DNA of 64,000 nucleotides from positions 62,001 through 126,000 of the forward strand of contig NZ_JABEKT010000004.1 of the NCBI RefSeq assembly GCF_013283195.1. The letters are read 5' to 3'. Origin of the DNA: Ensifer adhaerens (lineage in GTDB: Bacteria; Pseudomonadota; Alphaproteobacteria; Rhizobiales; Rhizobiaceae). Positions within the stretch are counted from its first letter, which is position 1; each line of letters opens with the position of its first letter. The position numbers and the translations under genes are program-made. The notes beneath the pieces were generated by a model. That model did not search any database, was not told the DNA's origin, and was given only the letters and a program-made list of their open reading frames with translations. This document shows, piece by piece, positions 16,288 through 25,118 of this stretch.

Positions 16288-17225
16288 CACGTGGGCCCCG
16301 CGGCACGCTGAACCAGGCCATCAAGGCTGACCTTGCCGATCAGGGCACCATCGGGGCCAATGACGGGAAGTGCCTTGCGACCGGTCCAAAGAAGCGTCGA
16401 CAAGGCCTCGCGCTGGGTGGCCGCGCTCGCAATCGCCTCGCCTTCTGCCGCACCCGGCTCGACGGCATCGGCGACGGTTTCGATCGCCAGCAGCCGGAAC
16501 GGTCGCTCGCCGGCGCCGATCAGGCTTTCGACGAAGGCTGTCGCCGGTTTGACGAGCATCTCGGCGGGCGTTGCGTATTGCACCACTTCGCCCTTGTCCA
16601 TGACGGCGATCCGGTCAGCCAGGTGGAAGGCTTCCTCCATGTCATGCGTAACGAGGACGATCGTCGTTTCGAAGTGCTTCTGGATTGCTAGCAGATCGTC
16701 CTGCGCCTTGGCCCGAATGATCGGATCGAGCGCGCCGAAGGGCTCGTCCATCAACAGCACCTTTGGCTCTGCCGCCAGCGCGCGGGCGACACCGACACGC
16801 TGCTGCTGGCCGCCGGACAGTTCATGCGGATAACGCGGGCCGAACGCCACCGGATCGAGTTGAAAGAGTGTCAGCAGTTCGGTGACCTTGGCCTCGATGC
16901 GGGCGCCATCCCAACCGAGCAATGTCGGCACGGTGGCGATGTTTTGCGCAACGGTACGGTGCGGAAACAACCCATGCCCCTGGATCGCATAACCGATCCG
17001 CCGGCGCAGTTCGTAGTCCGGAAGCGAACGGTTATCCTCGCCGTCGAGCTTGATCGTGCCTGATGTCGGCTCGACCAGACGATTGATCATCCTGAGCAAG
17101 GTCGTCTTGCCGGAGCCGGAAGTCCCGACGATGACAGTGACCGTGCGTGGCGCGATCGTCAGACTGACGTCCCTGACAACAGTGGTCTCGCCATAGCGCT
17201 TGGTAATACCTTCGATCTCGATCAT
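16287..17225 (-). CDS. yehX: osmoprotectant ABC transporter ATP-binding protein (YehX-like)
   Basis: A 312-residue ATPase of the ProV/OpuCA class. Walker A is GTSGSGKTTLLRM near residue 33, the signature LSGGQQQR and Walker B VLLMDEPFGALDP follow, and the C-terminal 70 residues (from about 240) look like a single CBS-type segment, a feature of osmotic-responsive ATPases. ATG 17225 overlaps the yehY-like gene stop by four bases. It energises the two permeases encoded on either side. Confidence 0.9.
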   Translation of the reverse strand: MIEIEGITKRYGETTVVRDVSLTIAPRTVTVIVGTSGSGKTTLLRMINRLVEPTSGTIKLDGEDNRSLPDYELRRRIGYAIQGHGLFPHRTVAQNIATVPTLLGWDGARIEAKVTELLTLFQLDPVAFGPRYPHELSGGQQQRVGVARALAAEPKVLLMDEPFGALDPIIRAKAQDDLLAIQKHFETTIVLVTHDMEEAFHLADRIAVMDKGEVVQYATPAEMLVKPATAFVESLIGAGERPFRLLAIETVADAVEPGAAEGEAIASAATQREALSTLLWTGRKALPVIGPDGALIGKVSLDGLVQRAAGPT

Positions 17226-18388
17226 GCGCTTTGCACCCGGTTGCGGTTTGGTGTGGCCGTCTCGATCAGGGCATCGAGGACGATAGCGGCGGTGAATGCC
17301 AGAAGGACGGTCGGAACTGCCCCGAGCAGGACCAGATCCATTGCCGTCTGCCCGACGCCTTGAAAGACGAAGACGCCGAAGCCGCCACCGCCAATCAATG
17401 CCGCGATCGTCGCAAGCCCGATGTTTTGAACGAGAACGATGCGAATGCCGGTGAGAATGACCGGGAAAGCCAAGGGAAATTCGATACCGACAAGGCGCTG
17501 GAAGTCCGTCATGCCGATGCCGCGCGCAGCGTCATTGGCTTCCCTCGGCACGCCGGCAAGCCCGACCACGGTGTTGGCGACGACAGGCAGCAGCGAATAG
17601 AGGAAAAGCGCGACGAAGGCCGGCGCCGTGCCGATGCCGCGGATGCCGATGGCGGCGGCACCCGGAACATGCACCGCGATCCAGCCAAGCGGTGCAATCA
17701 GAATGCCAAAAAGCGCGATCGACGGGATCGTCTGTATCGCATTCAGGACGCCGAGCAAGCCGTCGCGAAGGCGCGCGACACGATGGCAGAGAATGCCGAG
17801 CGGAATGCCGACGATGGTCGCGGCGGCAAGCGAACCCAAAGCGAGCGTCACATGCTTGCCGGCCTCGGCCCAGAAAGTGTCTGCGCGGCTGGCATATTCC
17901 TTGAGAAGGGACAAACCATCCCACGTTCCGGACGTCAGAACTGCGGCAATGAAGCCGAGGACCGCGGAAAGAAAGAGCACGCGCACCAACGGCGACGGCC
18001 GCAGCCGGGTCAATGCGTCGGCGGCCAGCAAACCGAGCGCGAACAACAGGATCCAGAACCCAGAGGCCGGCGAAACGCGAGCGTAGGCGTTTTCAGGTGG
18101 CGTCAGATGGCCCGCGGCAGCACCGATGCCCAGCGCCAACGCGGCGATCGCAGCAAATGCGGTGCCGAGGCGCAGCCGGCTAGGCGTTTTCAGAACCGCG
18201 ACAACCACGGTCGCGGTGACAAGGAGGAGAACAACGACTGTCCATGCCGACGGCAGGGCTTCGCCTATCGATCTCGCCTCGCCGGCGACGATGCGATTGG
18301 CGCGAAAGGTCGCGAAAGGCGCCAGCAACGCGCCGTAGGCGGCAAGTGCGGCAATGATCACGCCAAGCTTGTCCACGCGGAACTGCAT
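17222..18388 (-). CDS. yehY: osmoprotectant ABC transporter permease (YehY-like)
   Basis: A 388-residue permease with an N-terminal extension of several hydrophobic segments (about residues 10-170) before the transport domain, which carries NDAARGIGMTDFQRLVGIEFPLAFPVILTG. The long form with extra helices is what distinguishes YehY from YehW. ATG 18388 (MQFRVDKLG) has AAGGGA upstream; the frame continues upstream to 18502 but that part lies over a terminator hairpin and is rejected. It follows the binding-protein gene after a 115-base gap containing that hairpin. Confidence 0.88.
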   Translation of the reverse strand: MQFRVDKLGVIIAALAAYGALLAPFATFRANRIVAGEARSIGEALPSAWTVVVLLLVTATVVVAVLKTPSRLRLGTAFAAIAALALGIGAAAGHLTPPENAYARVSPASGFWILLFALGLLAADALTRLRPSPLVRVLFLSAVLGFIAAVLTSGTWDGLSLLKEYASRADTFWAEAGKHVTLALGSLAAATIVGIPLGILCHRVARLRDGLLGVLNAIQTIPSIALFGILIAPLGWIAVHVPGAAAIGIRGIGTAPAFVALFLYSLLPVVANTVVGLAGVPREANDAARGIGMTDFQRLVGIEFPLAFPVILTGIRIVLVQNIGLATIAALIGGGGFGVFVFQGVGQTAMDLVLLGAVPTVLLAFTAAIVLDALIETATPNRNRVQSA

Positions 18389-18442
18389 CAGATCCCTTTT
18401 TCTCATCCGACTACCGCTTGACGGACCTTCGTTGTTCCACGC

Positions 18443-18486
18443 CCATAAAAGAAAACGCTGGTCGGATGCGTGCATCCGACCAGCGT
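18443..18486 (-). terminator. terminator/attenuator between osmF and yehY
   Basis: A 15-bp perfect stem (18455-18469 with 18472-18486) whose leftward transcript is followed by TTTTCTTTTAT, a good rho-independent terminator. Because it sits between the binding-protein gene and the permease gene of one operon, it probably acts as a partial terminator that lowers expression of the membrane genes. Confidence 0.8.
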
Positions 18487-18503
18487 CACGCTTATGCGTC
18501 AAC

Positions 18504-19415
18504 CTATTTCAGGAAGCCGTTCTTCTTCAGGAAGTCCTCGGCGACCGCCTTTGCCGGCTCGCCGCCGACCTGGACGCGACCATTCAGTTCCTGCAGCGTT
18601 ACCAGGTCGAGTTTCTCGAAGACCGGCTTCAACAGCGTCTCGATCTGAGGGTTCTCCTTCAGCACCGCCTCGCGGATGATCGGAGCCGGCTGGTAGACCG
18701 GCTGAACCGACTTGTCGTCTTCAAGCACCACGAGGCCGGATGGGGCGATACCACCATCGGTTCCGTAGACCATGGCGGCATTGGCACCGTTCGTCTGGTT
18801 GGCCGCCGCCGCGATCGTCGCGGCGGTATCACCACCTGAAAGGGTGATTAGCTGTTCCGGCTTCAGCGTGAAGGCGTAGGTCGTCTGGAATGCGGGAAGA
18901 GCCGCCGCCGAGTTGACAAATTCGGACGACGCGGCCAGTACGACACTTCCGCCGCCGGCAACATATTTGCCGAAATCGGACAGCGTCTTCAGCTTGTTGG
19001 CCTCAGCCACATCCTTGCGCAGGCCGATCGCCCAGGTATTGTTTGCGGGAGACGGCGTCAGCCAGACGATCTTGTTGGCGTCGTAGTCGAGCTTCCTGGC
19101 GTTTTCGTAAGCCTTCGCGGCATCCTTCCAGGCCGGGTCGTCCGCCTTTTCGAAAAAGAACGCGGCATTACCGGTATATTCCGGGTAAATGTCGATCTCA
19201 CCGGCGGTAATCGCCTTGCGCACCACCGGCGTGGCGCCGAGCTGCACCCGGTCTACCGTCTTGATATTGTTGGCATTCAATACGGCAAGAATGATGTTGC
19301 CGAGCACGCCGCCTTCCGTGTCGATCTTGGACGACACGACGACGTCGGCGTTGGCGGCAGCAGCGGTCAGCGTGAAGGCAAAGGCTGTTCCGATAAGCAG
19401 TCTGGTCAGGCGCAT
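18504..19415 (-). CDS. osmF: osmoprotectant ABC transporter substrate-binding protein (OsmF/YehZ-like)
   Basis: A 303-residue periplasmic protein of the OpuAC/YehZ family with a signal peptide (residues 1-23, ending TAAAANA). It has the family segments VVVSSKIDTEGGVLGNII, GEIDIYPEYTGNAAFF and APIIREAVLKENPQIE. ATG 19415 is chosen; the frame extends upstream to 19478 without a signal sequence. First gene of the osmF-yehY-yehX-yehW set. E. coli OsmF is induced by osmotic stress; regulation here cannot be read from sequence. Confidence 0.9.
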   Translation of the reverse strand: MRLTRLLIGTAFAFTLTAAAANADVVVSSKIDTEGGVLGNIILAVLNANNIKTVDRVQLGATPVVRKAITAGEIDIYPEYTGNAAFFFEKADDPAWKDAAKAYENARKLDYDANKIVWLTPSPANNTWAIGLRKDVAEANKLKTLSDFGKYVAGGGSVVLAASSEFVNSAAALPAFQTTYAFTLKPEQLITLSGGDTAATIAAAANQTNGANAAMVYGTDGGIAPSGLVVLEDDKSVQPVYQPAPIIREAVLKENPQIETLLKPVFEKLDLVTLQELNGRVQVGGEPAKAVAEDFLKKNGFLK

Positions 19416-19749
19416 GGAGTTCTCCCTCGAAATTCGGTTCCGCAGTTTGATCACGGAATATTCCCGTCGTCCGGGCAAGCCATTCCATATATGTCAGCCT
19501 TCGACAAAAAATAGAGCTGCAGGCAGACGGCGCGATGGGTGAAAAATCCCTTCATCCATTATCACCATCGAAACTATAGACTACACCCCAAGCCGGCAGG
19601 CGATTGGGCGTTGCAATCGGCCGCGTTGTCGGTCACTCTGATTGCGGCCCGCCATAAAGTCCGCTTTCACTCTTGGTTGCGATGCCGCTCGATCCGAACC
19701 GCCTGGGGGCTGGCGGCGCGGGCTCGCCCGGCGAACGTTCGGGGAATCA
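19416..19749. other. 334-base divergent intergenic region
   Basis: It contains the promoters for the leftward osmF operon and the rightward DUF4126 gene. Only short frames are present, none with a plausible ribosome site. I see no repeat, riboswitch-like fold or clear promoter box that I would assign. Confidence 0.5.
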
Positions 19750-20217
19750 ATGTCGATCTACTTTCTCGCGCTTCTTATCGGCGTGGTGGCCGGCCTTCGC
19801 GCCATGACCGCGCCTGCCGCCGTCAGCATTGCGGCTGCGGCCGGATGGCTGCCGGTTACCGCGACCTGGGCTGCCTTCATGGGCTTCCGTTTCACACCCT
19901 ATATCTTCGGGCTTCTCGCGTTGGTCGAGTTCGTCACCGACCAACTTCCAAGCACACCGAGCAGAAAGGTGCCGCAGCAATTCGGCGCACGTATCGTCAG
20001 CGGCGGTTTCTGCGGTGCGGTCCTCGGCACGGCCGGCGGCTCGCTGATCGGCGGCCTGATTGCAGGCATCATCGGCGCCGTGATCGGCACGCTTGGCGGC
20101 TATGAGGCACGCAAGCGGCTGGTTGCCGCAACAGGAGGCAGGGACCTGCCGATCGCTCTGCTCGAAGACGTCGTTGCCGTGCTGCTCGCGCTCTGGGTGG
20201 TGTCCTCGGTGCTATGA
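19750..20217 (+). CDS. DUF4126 family membrane protein
   Basis: A 155-residue very hydrophobic protein with GLRAMTAPAAVS near the N-terminus and glycine-rich helices (LIGGLIAGIIGAVIGTLGGYEARK), as in DUF4126 proteins of unknown function. ATG 19750 has GGGGAA upstream; an upstream extension to 19642 is rejected. Its stop overlaps the start of the next gene by four bases, so it is translationally coupled to a mercuric-reductase-like flavoprotein, suggesting a joint role at the membrane, possibly redox- or metal-related. That is inference. Confidence 0.75.
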   Translation: MSIYFLALLIGVVAGLRAMTAPAAVSIAAAAGWLPVTATWAAFMGFRFTPYIFGLLALVEFVTDQLPSTPSRKVPQQFGARIVSGGFCGAVLGTAGGSLIGGLIAGIIGAVIGTLGGYEARKRLVAATGGRDLPIALLEDVVAVLLALWVVSSVL

Positions 20218-21590
20218 CGAAACACTTCGATGCCATCATCATCGGCGCTGGCCAGGCGGGGCCGTCATTGGCCGGTCGCCTCGCCGCTGCCGGAAAGACC
20301 GTTGCGCTGATTGAGCGCAAGCTGTTCGGCGGCACCTGCGTTAACACCGGCTGCATGCCGACCAAGGCGATGGTCGCCAGCGCCTATGCTGTGCACATGG
20401 CCCGCCGCGGTGCGGATTTCGGCGTGACGACCGGTCCTGTTTCCGTGGATTTCAAGCGCGTCATGGCGCGCAAGGACAAGGTGAGAACCGACGCCCGATC
20501 GGGCGTCGAAAACTGGCTCAAGGGAATGGAGAACTGTATTATCTTCGAAGGGCACGCCCGCTTCGAGGATCCGCACACCATTCGGGTTGGCGAGGACATT
20601 CTCACCGCCGACCAGATCTTTCTCAACACCGGAGGCCGGGCGGCCACGCCAGATTTTCCCGGTGTCGACGACGTGCCCTTTCTCACCAATGTGTCGTTGA
20701 TGGATCTGGACGTTCTTCCGCGCCACCTGATCATTGTTGGCGGCAGCTATATCGGCCTTGAGTTTGCACAGATGTTCCGGCGTTTCGGCTCCGAGGTGAC
20801 GGTGATCGAAAAAGGACCGAGGCTGATTGCGCGCGAAGACCCTGACGTTTCCGACGCCGTGCTGGCAATTCTGGAAAAGGAGGGCATCCGGTTCCGGCTC
20901 AATGCCGAATGCATCCGCTTTGCCAGACAGGGCGACGATGTCGCCGCCGGCGTCGATTGCACCTCGGGCGCGCCGGAGATCACCGGCTCACATCTGCTGC
21001 TCGCAACGGGACGGCGGCCGAACACCGACGATCTTGGCCTCGACAAGGCGGGCGTGAACACCGACGCGCGCGGCTATGTCGAGGTGGATGACATATTGCG
21101 CACCAACGTGTCGCACATCTTCGCCATGGGCGACTGCAACGGCCGCGGCGCCTTCACCCACACCGCCTATAACGACTTCGAGATCGTCGCGGCGAACCTG
21201 CTCGATGGCGAGCCGCGGCGGGTGAGCGACCGCATCTCCACCTACGCGCTCTATATCGATCCACCGCTCGGGCGCGCCGGAATGAGCGAGACTGAGGCGC
21301 GCAAGACTGGCCGCAAGATTGCCGTCGGCAGGCGACCAATGACCCGTGTCGGTCGTGCGGTCGAAAAAGGCGAGACCGAAGGGTTCATGAAGGTGGTTGT
21401 CGACGCCGACAGCAAGGAGATCCTCGGAGCATCGATCTTGGGCACCGGCGGCGACGAAGCCGTTCAGAGCATTCTCGACGTGATGTACGCCAGAAAGCCC
21501 TACACCACGATCACCCACGCGGTGCACATTCATCCGACCGTTTCGGAACTGATCCCAACGGTCTTCGGCGATGTCGCGCCGGCAAGCTGA
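20214..21590 (+). CDS. FAD-dependent pyridine nucleotide-disulfide oxidoreductase (mercuric-reductase-like)
   Basis: A 458-residue class I flavoprotein disulfide reductase. FAD-binding GAGQAG is at residues 11-16, the redox disulfide is Cys42/Cys47 in GGTCVNTGCMPTK, NAD-binding is IIVGGSYIGLEFAQ, the second FAD motif ends FAMGDCNGRGAFTHTAYNDFE, and the C-terminal interface carries HIHPTVSEL. It lacks the N-terminal HMA domain and C-terminal cysteine pair of true MerA, so mercury reduction is doubtful. Family relatives include soluble reductases acting on quinones or small disulfides. Coupled to the DUF4126 gene upstream. Confidence 0.85.
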   Translation: MTKHFDAIIIGAGQAGPSLAGRLAAAGKTVALIERKLFGGTCVNTGCMPTKAMVASAYAVHMARRGADFGVTTGPVSVDFKRVMARKDKVRTDARSGVENWLKGMENCIIFEGHARFEDPHTIRVGEDILTADQIFLNTGGRAATPDFPGVDDVPFLTNVSLMDLDVLPRHLIIVGGSYIGLEFAQMFRRFGSEVTVIEKGPRLIAREDPDVSDAVLAILEKEGIRFRLNAECIRFARQGDDVAAGVDCTSGAPEITGSHLLLATGRRPNTDDLGLDKAGVNTDARGYVEVDDILRTNVSHIFAMGDCNGRGAFTHTAYNDFEIVAANLLDGEPRRVSDRISTYALYIDPPLGRAGMSETEARKTGRKIAVGRRPMTRVGRAVEKGETEGFMKVVVDADSKEILGASILGTGGDEAVQSILDVMYARKPYTTITHAVHIHPTVSELIPTVFGDVAPAS

Positions 21591-21612
21591 CGGTCGGCGA
21601 ACCGACCGTCAG
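21587..21612. terminator. bidirectional terminator hairpin
   Basis: An 11-bp perfect stem (21587-21597 with 21602-21612) with CGAA loop overlaps the stop of the flavoprotein gene and lies 9 bases before the end of the convergent M20 gene. T-tracts are weak on both sides. Confidence 0.65.
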
Positions 21613-21620
21613 GCGCTCTT

Positions 21621-22772
21621 TCAGACCAGCGCCGAGCGCGCCAGATGGTAGAAATACATCGCGCCGCGCTCGAGGATGTCGTCGTTGAAGTCGTAGCGCG
21701 TGGTGTGGAGCCCGCTCGAATCGCCGTTGCCGATCAGCACGTAAGCGCCCGGCACCTCTTCCAGCAGGAAGGAAAAATCTTCACTGCCCATCAGCGGCTC
21801 GGCGAGTTCGACGAAAGCGCCCTCGCCGAACTTTTCATTGATCACCGCGCGCGCATGGTCGACCGCATCGGCGTTGTTGATGGTCGCGGGGTAGCCGACC
21901 TGCCAGCCGAATGTGACCTCGGCGTTGAAGCTCTGTGCCTGGAAACGGGCGATCTGCTCGACGCGTTCCTGCAGCTGCTTGCGCACGACCGGGTCGGTGG
22001 CGCGCATGCTGATCTCCAGCACGGCCGTATCGGGAATGATGTTCGAGGCCGAGCCCGATTGGAACGAGCCGACGGTCACGACTGAGGGCTGATGCGGCGA
22101 GACATTGCGCGACACCAGTGTCTGCAGCGCCATGACGATACTCGAGCCGACGACGACAGGATCGACCGTCAGCTCCGGCTGCGCCCCGTGGCCGCCCTTG
22201 CCCTTGATCGTCAAGGTCAGCACGTCGATGGAAGCGGCCATCGCGCCGGCACGGGTCGAGAAGGTGCCGGCAGGCAAGCCCGGCCAGTTATGAAGCGCAA
22301 AGACGCGCTCGCAGGGAAAGCTCTCGAACAGACCGTCCTCGATCATCAGCTTCCCTCCGCCGAAATTTTCCTCGGCGGGCTGGAAGATCAGATGCACTGT
22401 GCCGTTGAAGCTTGCGTCCTGCGACAGTGCCCAGGCCGCACCGAGCAGCATGCTCGTGTGGCCGTCATGGCCGCAGGCGTGCATGGCGCCGGGATGTTTG
22501 CTCTCATAGGCAAGCCCGGTCTCCTCCTGCATCGGCAACGCGTCCATGTCGGCACGAAAGCCGATCGAGCGGTTGCTGTTGCCGCGCTTGAGCGTCGCGA
22601 CGATACCGGTCGTCGCTAGGCCGCGCGTCACCTCGAAGCCCCAGGACTGCAGCAGTCCGGCGACGAATTCTGAGGTCTTGACCTCGGAGAGGCCGATTTC
22701 CGGCATCGCGTGCAGCGTGTGGCGGATATTGATGAGTTCGGGCAGGAACTCCGACAGGGTCGCGTCGCGCAT
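21621..22772 (-). CDS. M20 family amidohydrolase (hippurate hydrolase/carboxypeptidase-like)
   Basis: A 383-residue metal-dependent amidohydrolase of the HipO/M20D group, which removes acyl groups from N-acyl amino acids or cleaves C-terminal residues. The metal site includes HACGHDGHTSML (His98, Cys100, His102), Glu pair in FQPAEENFGGG, and a C-terminal GSEDFSFL. ATG 22772 has GAGGAGA upstream. It follows the amino acid ABC ATPase gene by 10 bases, so it likely hydrolyses an N-acylated basic amino acid imported by that system. Exact substrate unknown. Confidence 0.88.
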   Translation of the reverse strand: MRDATLSEFLPELINIRHTLHAMPEIGLSEVKTSEFVAGLLQSWGFEVTRGLATTGIVATLKRGNSNRSIGFRADMDALPMQEETGLAYESKHPGAMHACGHDGHTSMLLGAAWALSQDASFNGTVHLIFQPAEENFGGGKLMIEDGLFESFPCERVFALHNWPGLPAGTFSTRAGAMAASIDVLTLTIKGKGGHGAQPELTVDPVVVGSSIVMALQTLVSRNVSPHQPSVVTVGSFQSGSASNIIPDTAVLEISMRATDPVVRKQLQERVEQIARFQAQSFNAEVTFGWQVGYPATINNADAVDHARAVINEKFGEGAFVELAEPLMGSEDFSFLLEEVPGAYVLIGNGDSSGLHTTRYDFNDDILERGAMYFYHLARSALV

Positions 22773-22782
22773 GGGTCTCTCC

Positions 22783-23547
22783 TCAGGCCATCTGCAGGAA
22801 CTGGCGCAGTCGCGCCGATTTCGGGTCACGCATGACCTGCGACGGGGCGCCGCGTTCCTCGACGAGCCCCTTGTGCAGGAAGATGACTTCGCTTGAGATG
22901 TCGCGCGCCAGCGACATTTCGTGCGTCACCATCACCATGGTGCGCCCCTCCTCCGCCAGCTTCTTGATGACGAGAAGCACCTCGTTCACCAGTTCCGGGT
23001 CGAGCGCCGAGGTCGGCTCGTCAAAAAGCATGACGTCGGGCTTCATCGCCAGGGCACGGGCAATTGCCGCGCGCTGCTGCTGGCCGCCCGAAAGCTGGTT
23101 CGGGTAATGATCGCGCTTCGGCGTGATGCCGACCTTCTCCATCAGGATCTCAGCTTCGCCAATGGCATCCTTGCGCGTCATGCCGAGCACATGCATCGGC
23201 CCTTCGATGATGTTTTCGAGGATCGTCTTGTGAGACCAGAGATTGAAGCTCTGGAACACCATGCCAAGGCGGGTGCGGATATGTTCGAGCTGGCGCTTGT
23301 CGGCGGCAACGAGCTTGCCGTCCTTGCCCTTCACCGTCCGGATCACTTCGCCCGAGACGGTGATTTCACCCTCGTCCGGCGTCTCAAGATAGTTGATGCA
23401 GCGCAGCAGTGTGCTTTTCCCCGAGCCGCTGCTGCCGATCAGCGAAATGACGTCTCCGGATTTTGCTTCGAACGAAACGCCCTTGAGCACCTCGACCGAG
23501 CCGAAGCTCTTGTGGATGTTGTTCACAGACAGTGCGGTTGCGACCAT
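22783..23547 (-). CDS. polar amino acid ABC transporter ATP-binding protein (HisP/OccP type)
   Basis: A 254-residue ATPase of the PAAT family. Walker A GSSGSGKSTLLRC, signature LSGGQQQR, Walker B VMLFDEPTSALDPEL and the H-loop VTHEMSLA are intact. AGGAGG precedes ATG 23547. It forms an importer with the two permeases and the binding protein encoded upstream in the same leftward operon. Confidence 0.93.
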   Translation of the reverse strand: MVATALSVNNIHKSFGSVEVLKGVSFEAKSGDVISLIGSSGSGKSTLLRCINYLETPDEGEITVSGEVIRTVKGKDGKLVAADKRQLEHIRTRLGMVFQSFNLWSHKTILENIIEGPMHVLGMTRKDAIGEAEILMEKVGITPKRDHYPNQLSGGQQQRAAIARALAMKPDVMLFDEPTSALDPELVNEVLLVIKKLAEEGRTMVMVTHEMSLARDISSEVIFLHKGLVEERGAPSQVMRDPKSARLRQFLQMA

Positions 23548-23584
23548 CGTCGTTCCTCCTGTGGCGCGGTTGCGCGCCTTGTCC

Positions 23585-24286
23585 TTATGCCTTGGCCGTG
23601 CGGTAGCGGGTCAGCCGCTTTTCGACGACGTTCATGATCCGCGTCAGGATGAAGACGACGGTGAAATAGATGATGCCGGCCGCAATCAACGGCTCGAAGA
23701 TCAACAGCGACTGGCGCTGCAGCATCCGGGCGGTGCCCATCACCTCGAGAATGGTGATCGTCGACGCCAGCGAGGTCGTCTTCAAGAGGATGATCAGATC
23801 GCCCGTCAGAACCGGCAGGCAAGAACGCAGTGCCTGCGGCAGCGTGATGCGCCGAAGGATCAGCGAGGAGCGCATGCCGATCGATTTTGCCGCCTCGATC
23901 TGTCCGCGCGGGATCGCCTTGATCGCGCCGCGGATGACTTCGGCATTGTAGGCCGCCTGATTGAGGCTGAGCGCGAAGATCGCATACCAAAGCCCGTCGC
24001 GCAGATAGGGCCACAGGAAGCTGTGGCGAACCCACGTTCCCGGCAGGACCTGTCCGAGGCCATAATAGACGAGATAGATCTGCACGAGCAGTGGCGTGCC
24101 GCGAAACGCGAAGGTGAAGACATAGGCCGGCATCGACAGGACGCGGCGGGCCGAAAGCCGGGCAAGGGCCACAAGCGTGCCGATGACCAGACCGAATATG
24201 CCGGCAACAGCCGTCAGAAGCAGCGTGAGCGGGGTCGCCTTGATGAGCGCCGGCAGGAAGCCGATAACGTTGGAGATCGTTTCCAT
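23585..24286 (-). CDS. amino acid ABC transporter permease (HisM/OccM type)
   Basis: A 233-residue membrane subunit with five predicted helices and the EAA motif KAIPRGQIEAAKSIGMRSSLILRRITLPQ. ATG 24286 shares its first base with the stop of the upstream permease (TGATG); a TTG one codon earlier is possible. Pairs with the 24286-24999 product. Confidence 0.91.
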   Translation of the reverse strand: METISNVIGFLPALIKATPLTLLLTAVAGIFGLVIGTLVALARLSARRVLSMPAYVFTFAFRGTPLLVQIYLVYYGLGQVLPGTWVRHSFLWPYLRDGLWYAIFALSLNQAAYNAEVIRGAIKAIPRGQIEAAKSIGMRSSLILRRITLPQALRSCLPVLTGDLIILLKTTSLASTITILEVMGTARMLQRQSLLIFEPLIAAGIIYFTVVFILTRIMNVVEKRLTRYRTAKA

Positions 24287-24999
24287 CAATGGTGCCCCCG
24301 GTTCAGGCGGCGCTCGATCTGGGCGATCACCAAGGCCGAGACGAGCGTGATCAACAGGAACAGGACCGCCGTCAGCCCGTAGAAGAAGATGTATTGCTTG
24401 GTGCCTGCGGCAGCGCGATAGCCGGTGTAGAGCAACTCGCTGAACGAGCCGAGAACGCTGATGATGGCGCTTTCCTTGGTGATGGAAAGCCAGAGATTTC
24501 CCATGCCGGGAACTGCGTGGCGCATCATCTGCGGCAGCACGATGCGGGTGAAGACCTTGCGCGGCCGCATGCCGATCGAAACCGCGGCCTCGATCTGCCC
24601 CGGGGGGACTGCGAGGAAGGCAGACCGCAGCACTTCCGTCATGAAGGCGCCGGAGACGAAGGCAAGCGCGATGATGGCCGCCCAGAACGAGCTGAACTGG
24701 AAGGTCTCGGCGACGAGGCCGAAATGTTTCAACAGACGTTCAGCGCCGCTTGCGACCGAGAAGTAAAGAAGCAGGATGACCAGGAGTTCAGGAAGCGAAC
24801 GCACGACCGTGGTGTAGATATCGGCGAGCAGGCGGGGAAGACGATGCTTCGAAAGCTTCCCAGCAGCGCCCAACAGGCCGAAGACGACCGCGACCGCATA
24901 GGCGACCACGGAGACCTGCAGCGTCATCACCAGGCCCCAGGCGAAATCGTCGCCCCAGCCCTCGCCGCCCCAGGCAAGCAATTGCCAGTAATACTCCAT
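24286..24999 (-). CDS. amino acid ABC transporter permease (HisQ/OccQ type)
   Basis: A 237-residue membrane subunit with predicted helices around residues 20-40, 55-80, 90-120 and near the C-terminus, and the EAA motif AVPPGQIEAAVSIGMRPRKVFTRIVLPQ. It follows the binding-protein gene after a 119-base gap that contains a stem-loop. Confidence 0.91.
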   Translation of the reverse strand: MEYYWQLLAWGGEGWGDDFAWGLVMTLQVSVVAYAVAVVFGLLGAAGKLSKHRLPRLLADIYTTVVRSLPELLVILLLYFSVASGAERLLKHFGLVAETFQFSSFWAAIIALAFVSGAFMTEVLRSAFLAVPPGQIEAAVSIGMRPRKVFTRIVLPQMMRHAVPGMGNLWLSITKESAIISVLGSFSELLYTGYRAAAGTKQYIFFYGLTAVLFLLITLVSALVIAQIERRLNRGHH

Positions 25000-25076
25000 C
25001 CGTCGCTACCTGTTCCCGATTGGTGTCGTCAGCCAAGGGCTGCGATGATGCCCGGACGCTGCGGTCCGCTCGGCAA

Positions 25077-25110
25077 TCGAGGGCGAAGGGGCTCGGCCCG
25101 ACGCCCTCGA
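25077..25110 (-). other. intercistronic stem-loop after amino acid binding-protein gene
   Basis: A 9-bp outer stem (25077-25085 with 25102-25110) encloses a smaller GGGC/GCCC pairing, nine bases after the binding-protein stop and without a T-tract. Likely an mRNA-stabilising element that favours the binding protein. Confidence 0.6.
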
Positions 25111-25118
25111 AAATGCAC

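Noticed and set aside
17231-18421. 396-codon plus-strand frame over the yehY-like gene
   Set aside because: Product is Arg/Asp/Gln-rich with no family resemblance; the minus strand encodes a clear permease.
20214-21590. Naming the flavoprotein merA
   Set aside because: It lacks the HMA domain and the C-terminal cysteine pair needed for mercury reduction and there is no merR/merT nearby.
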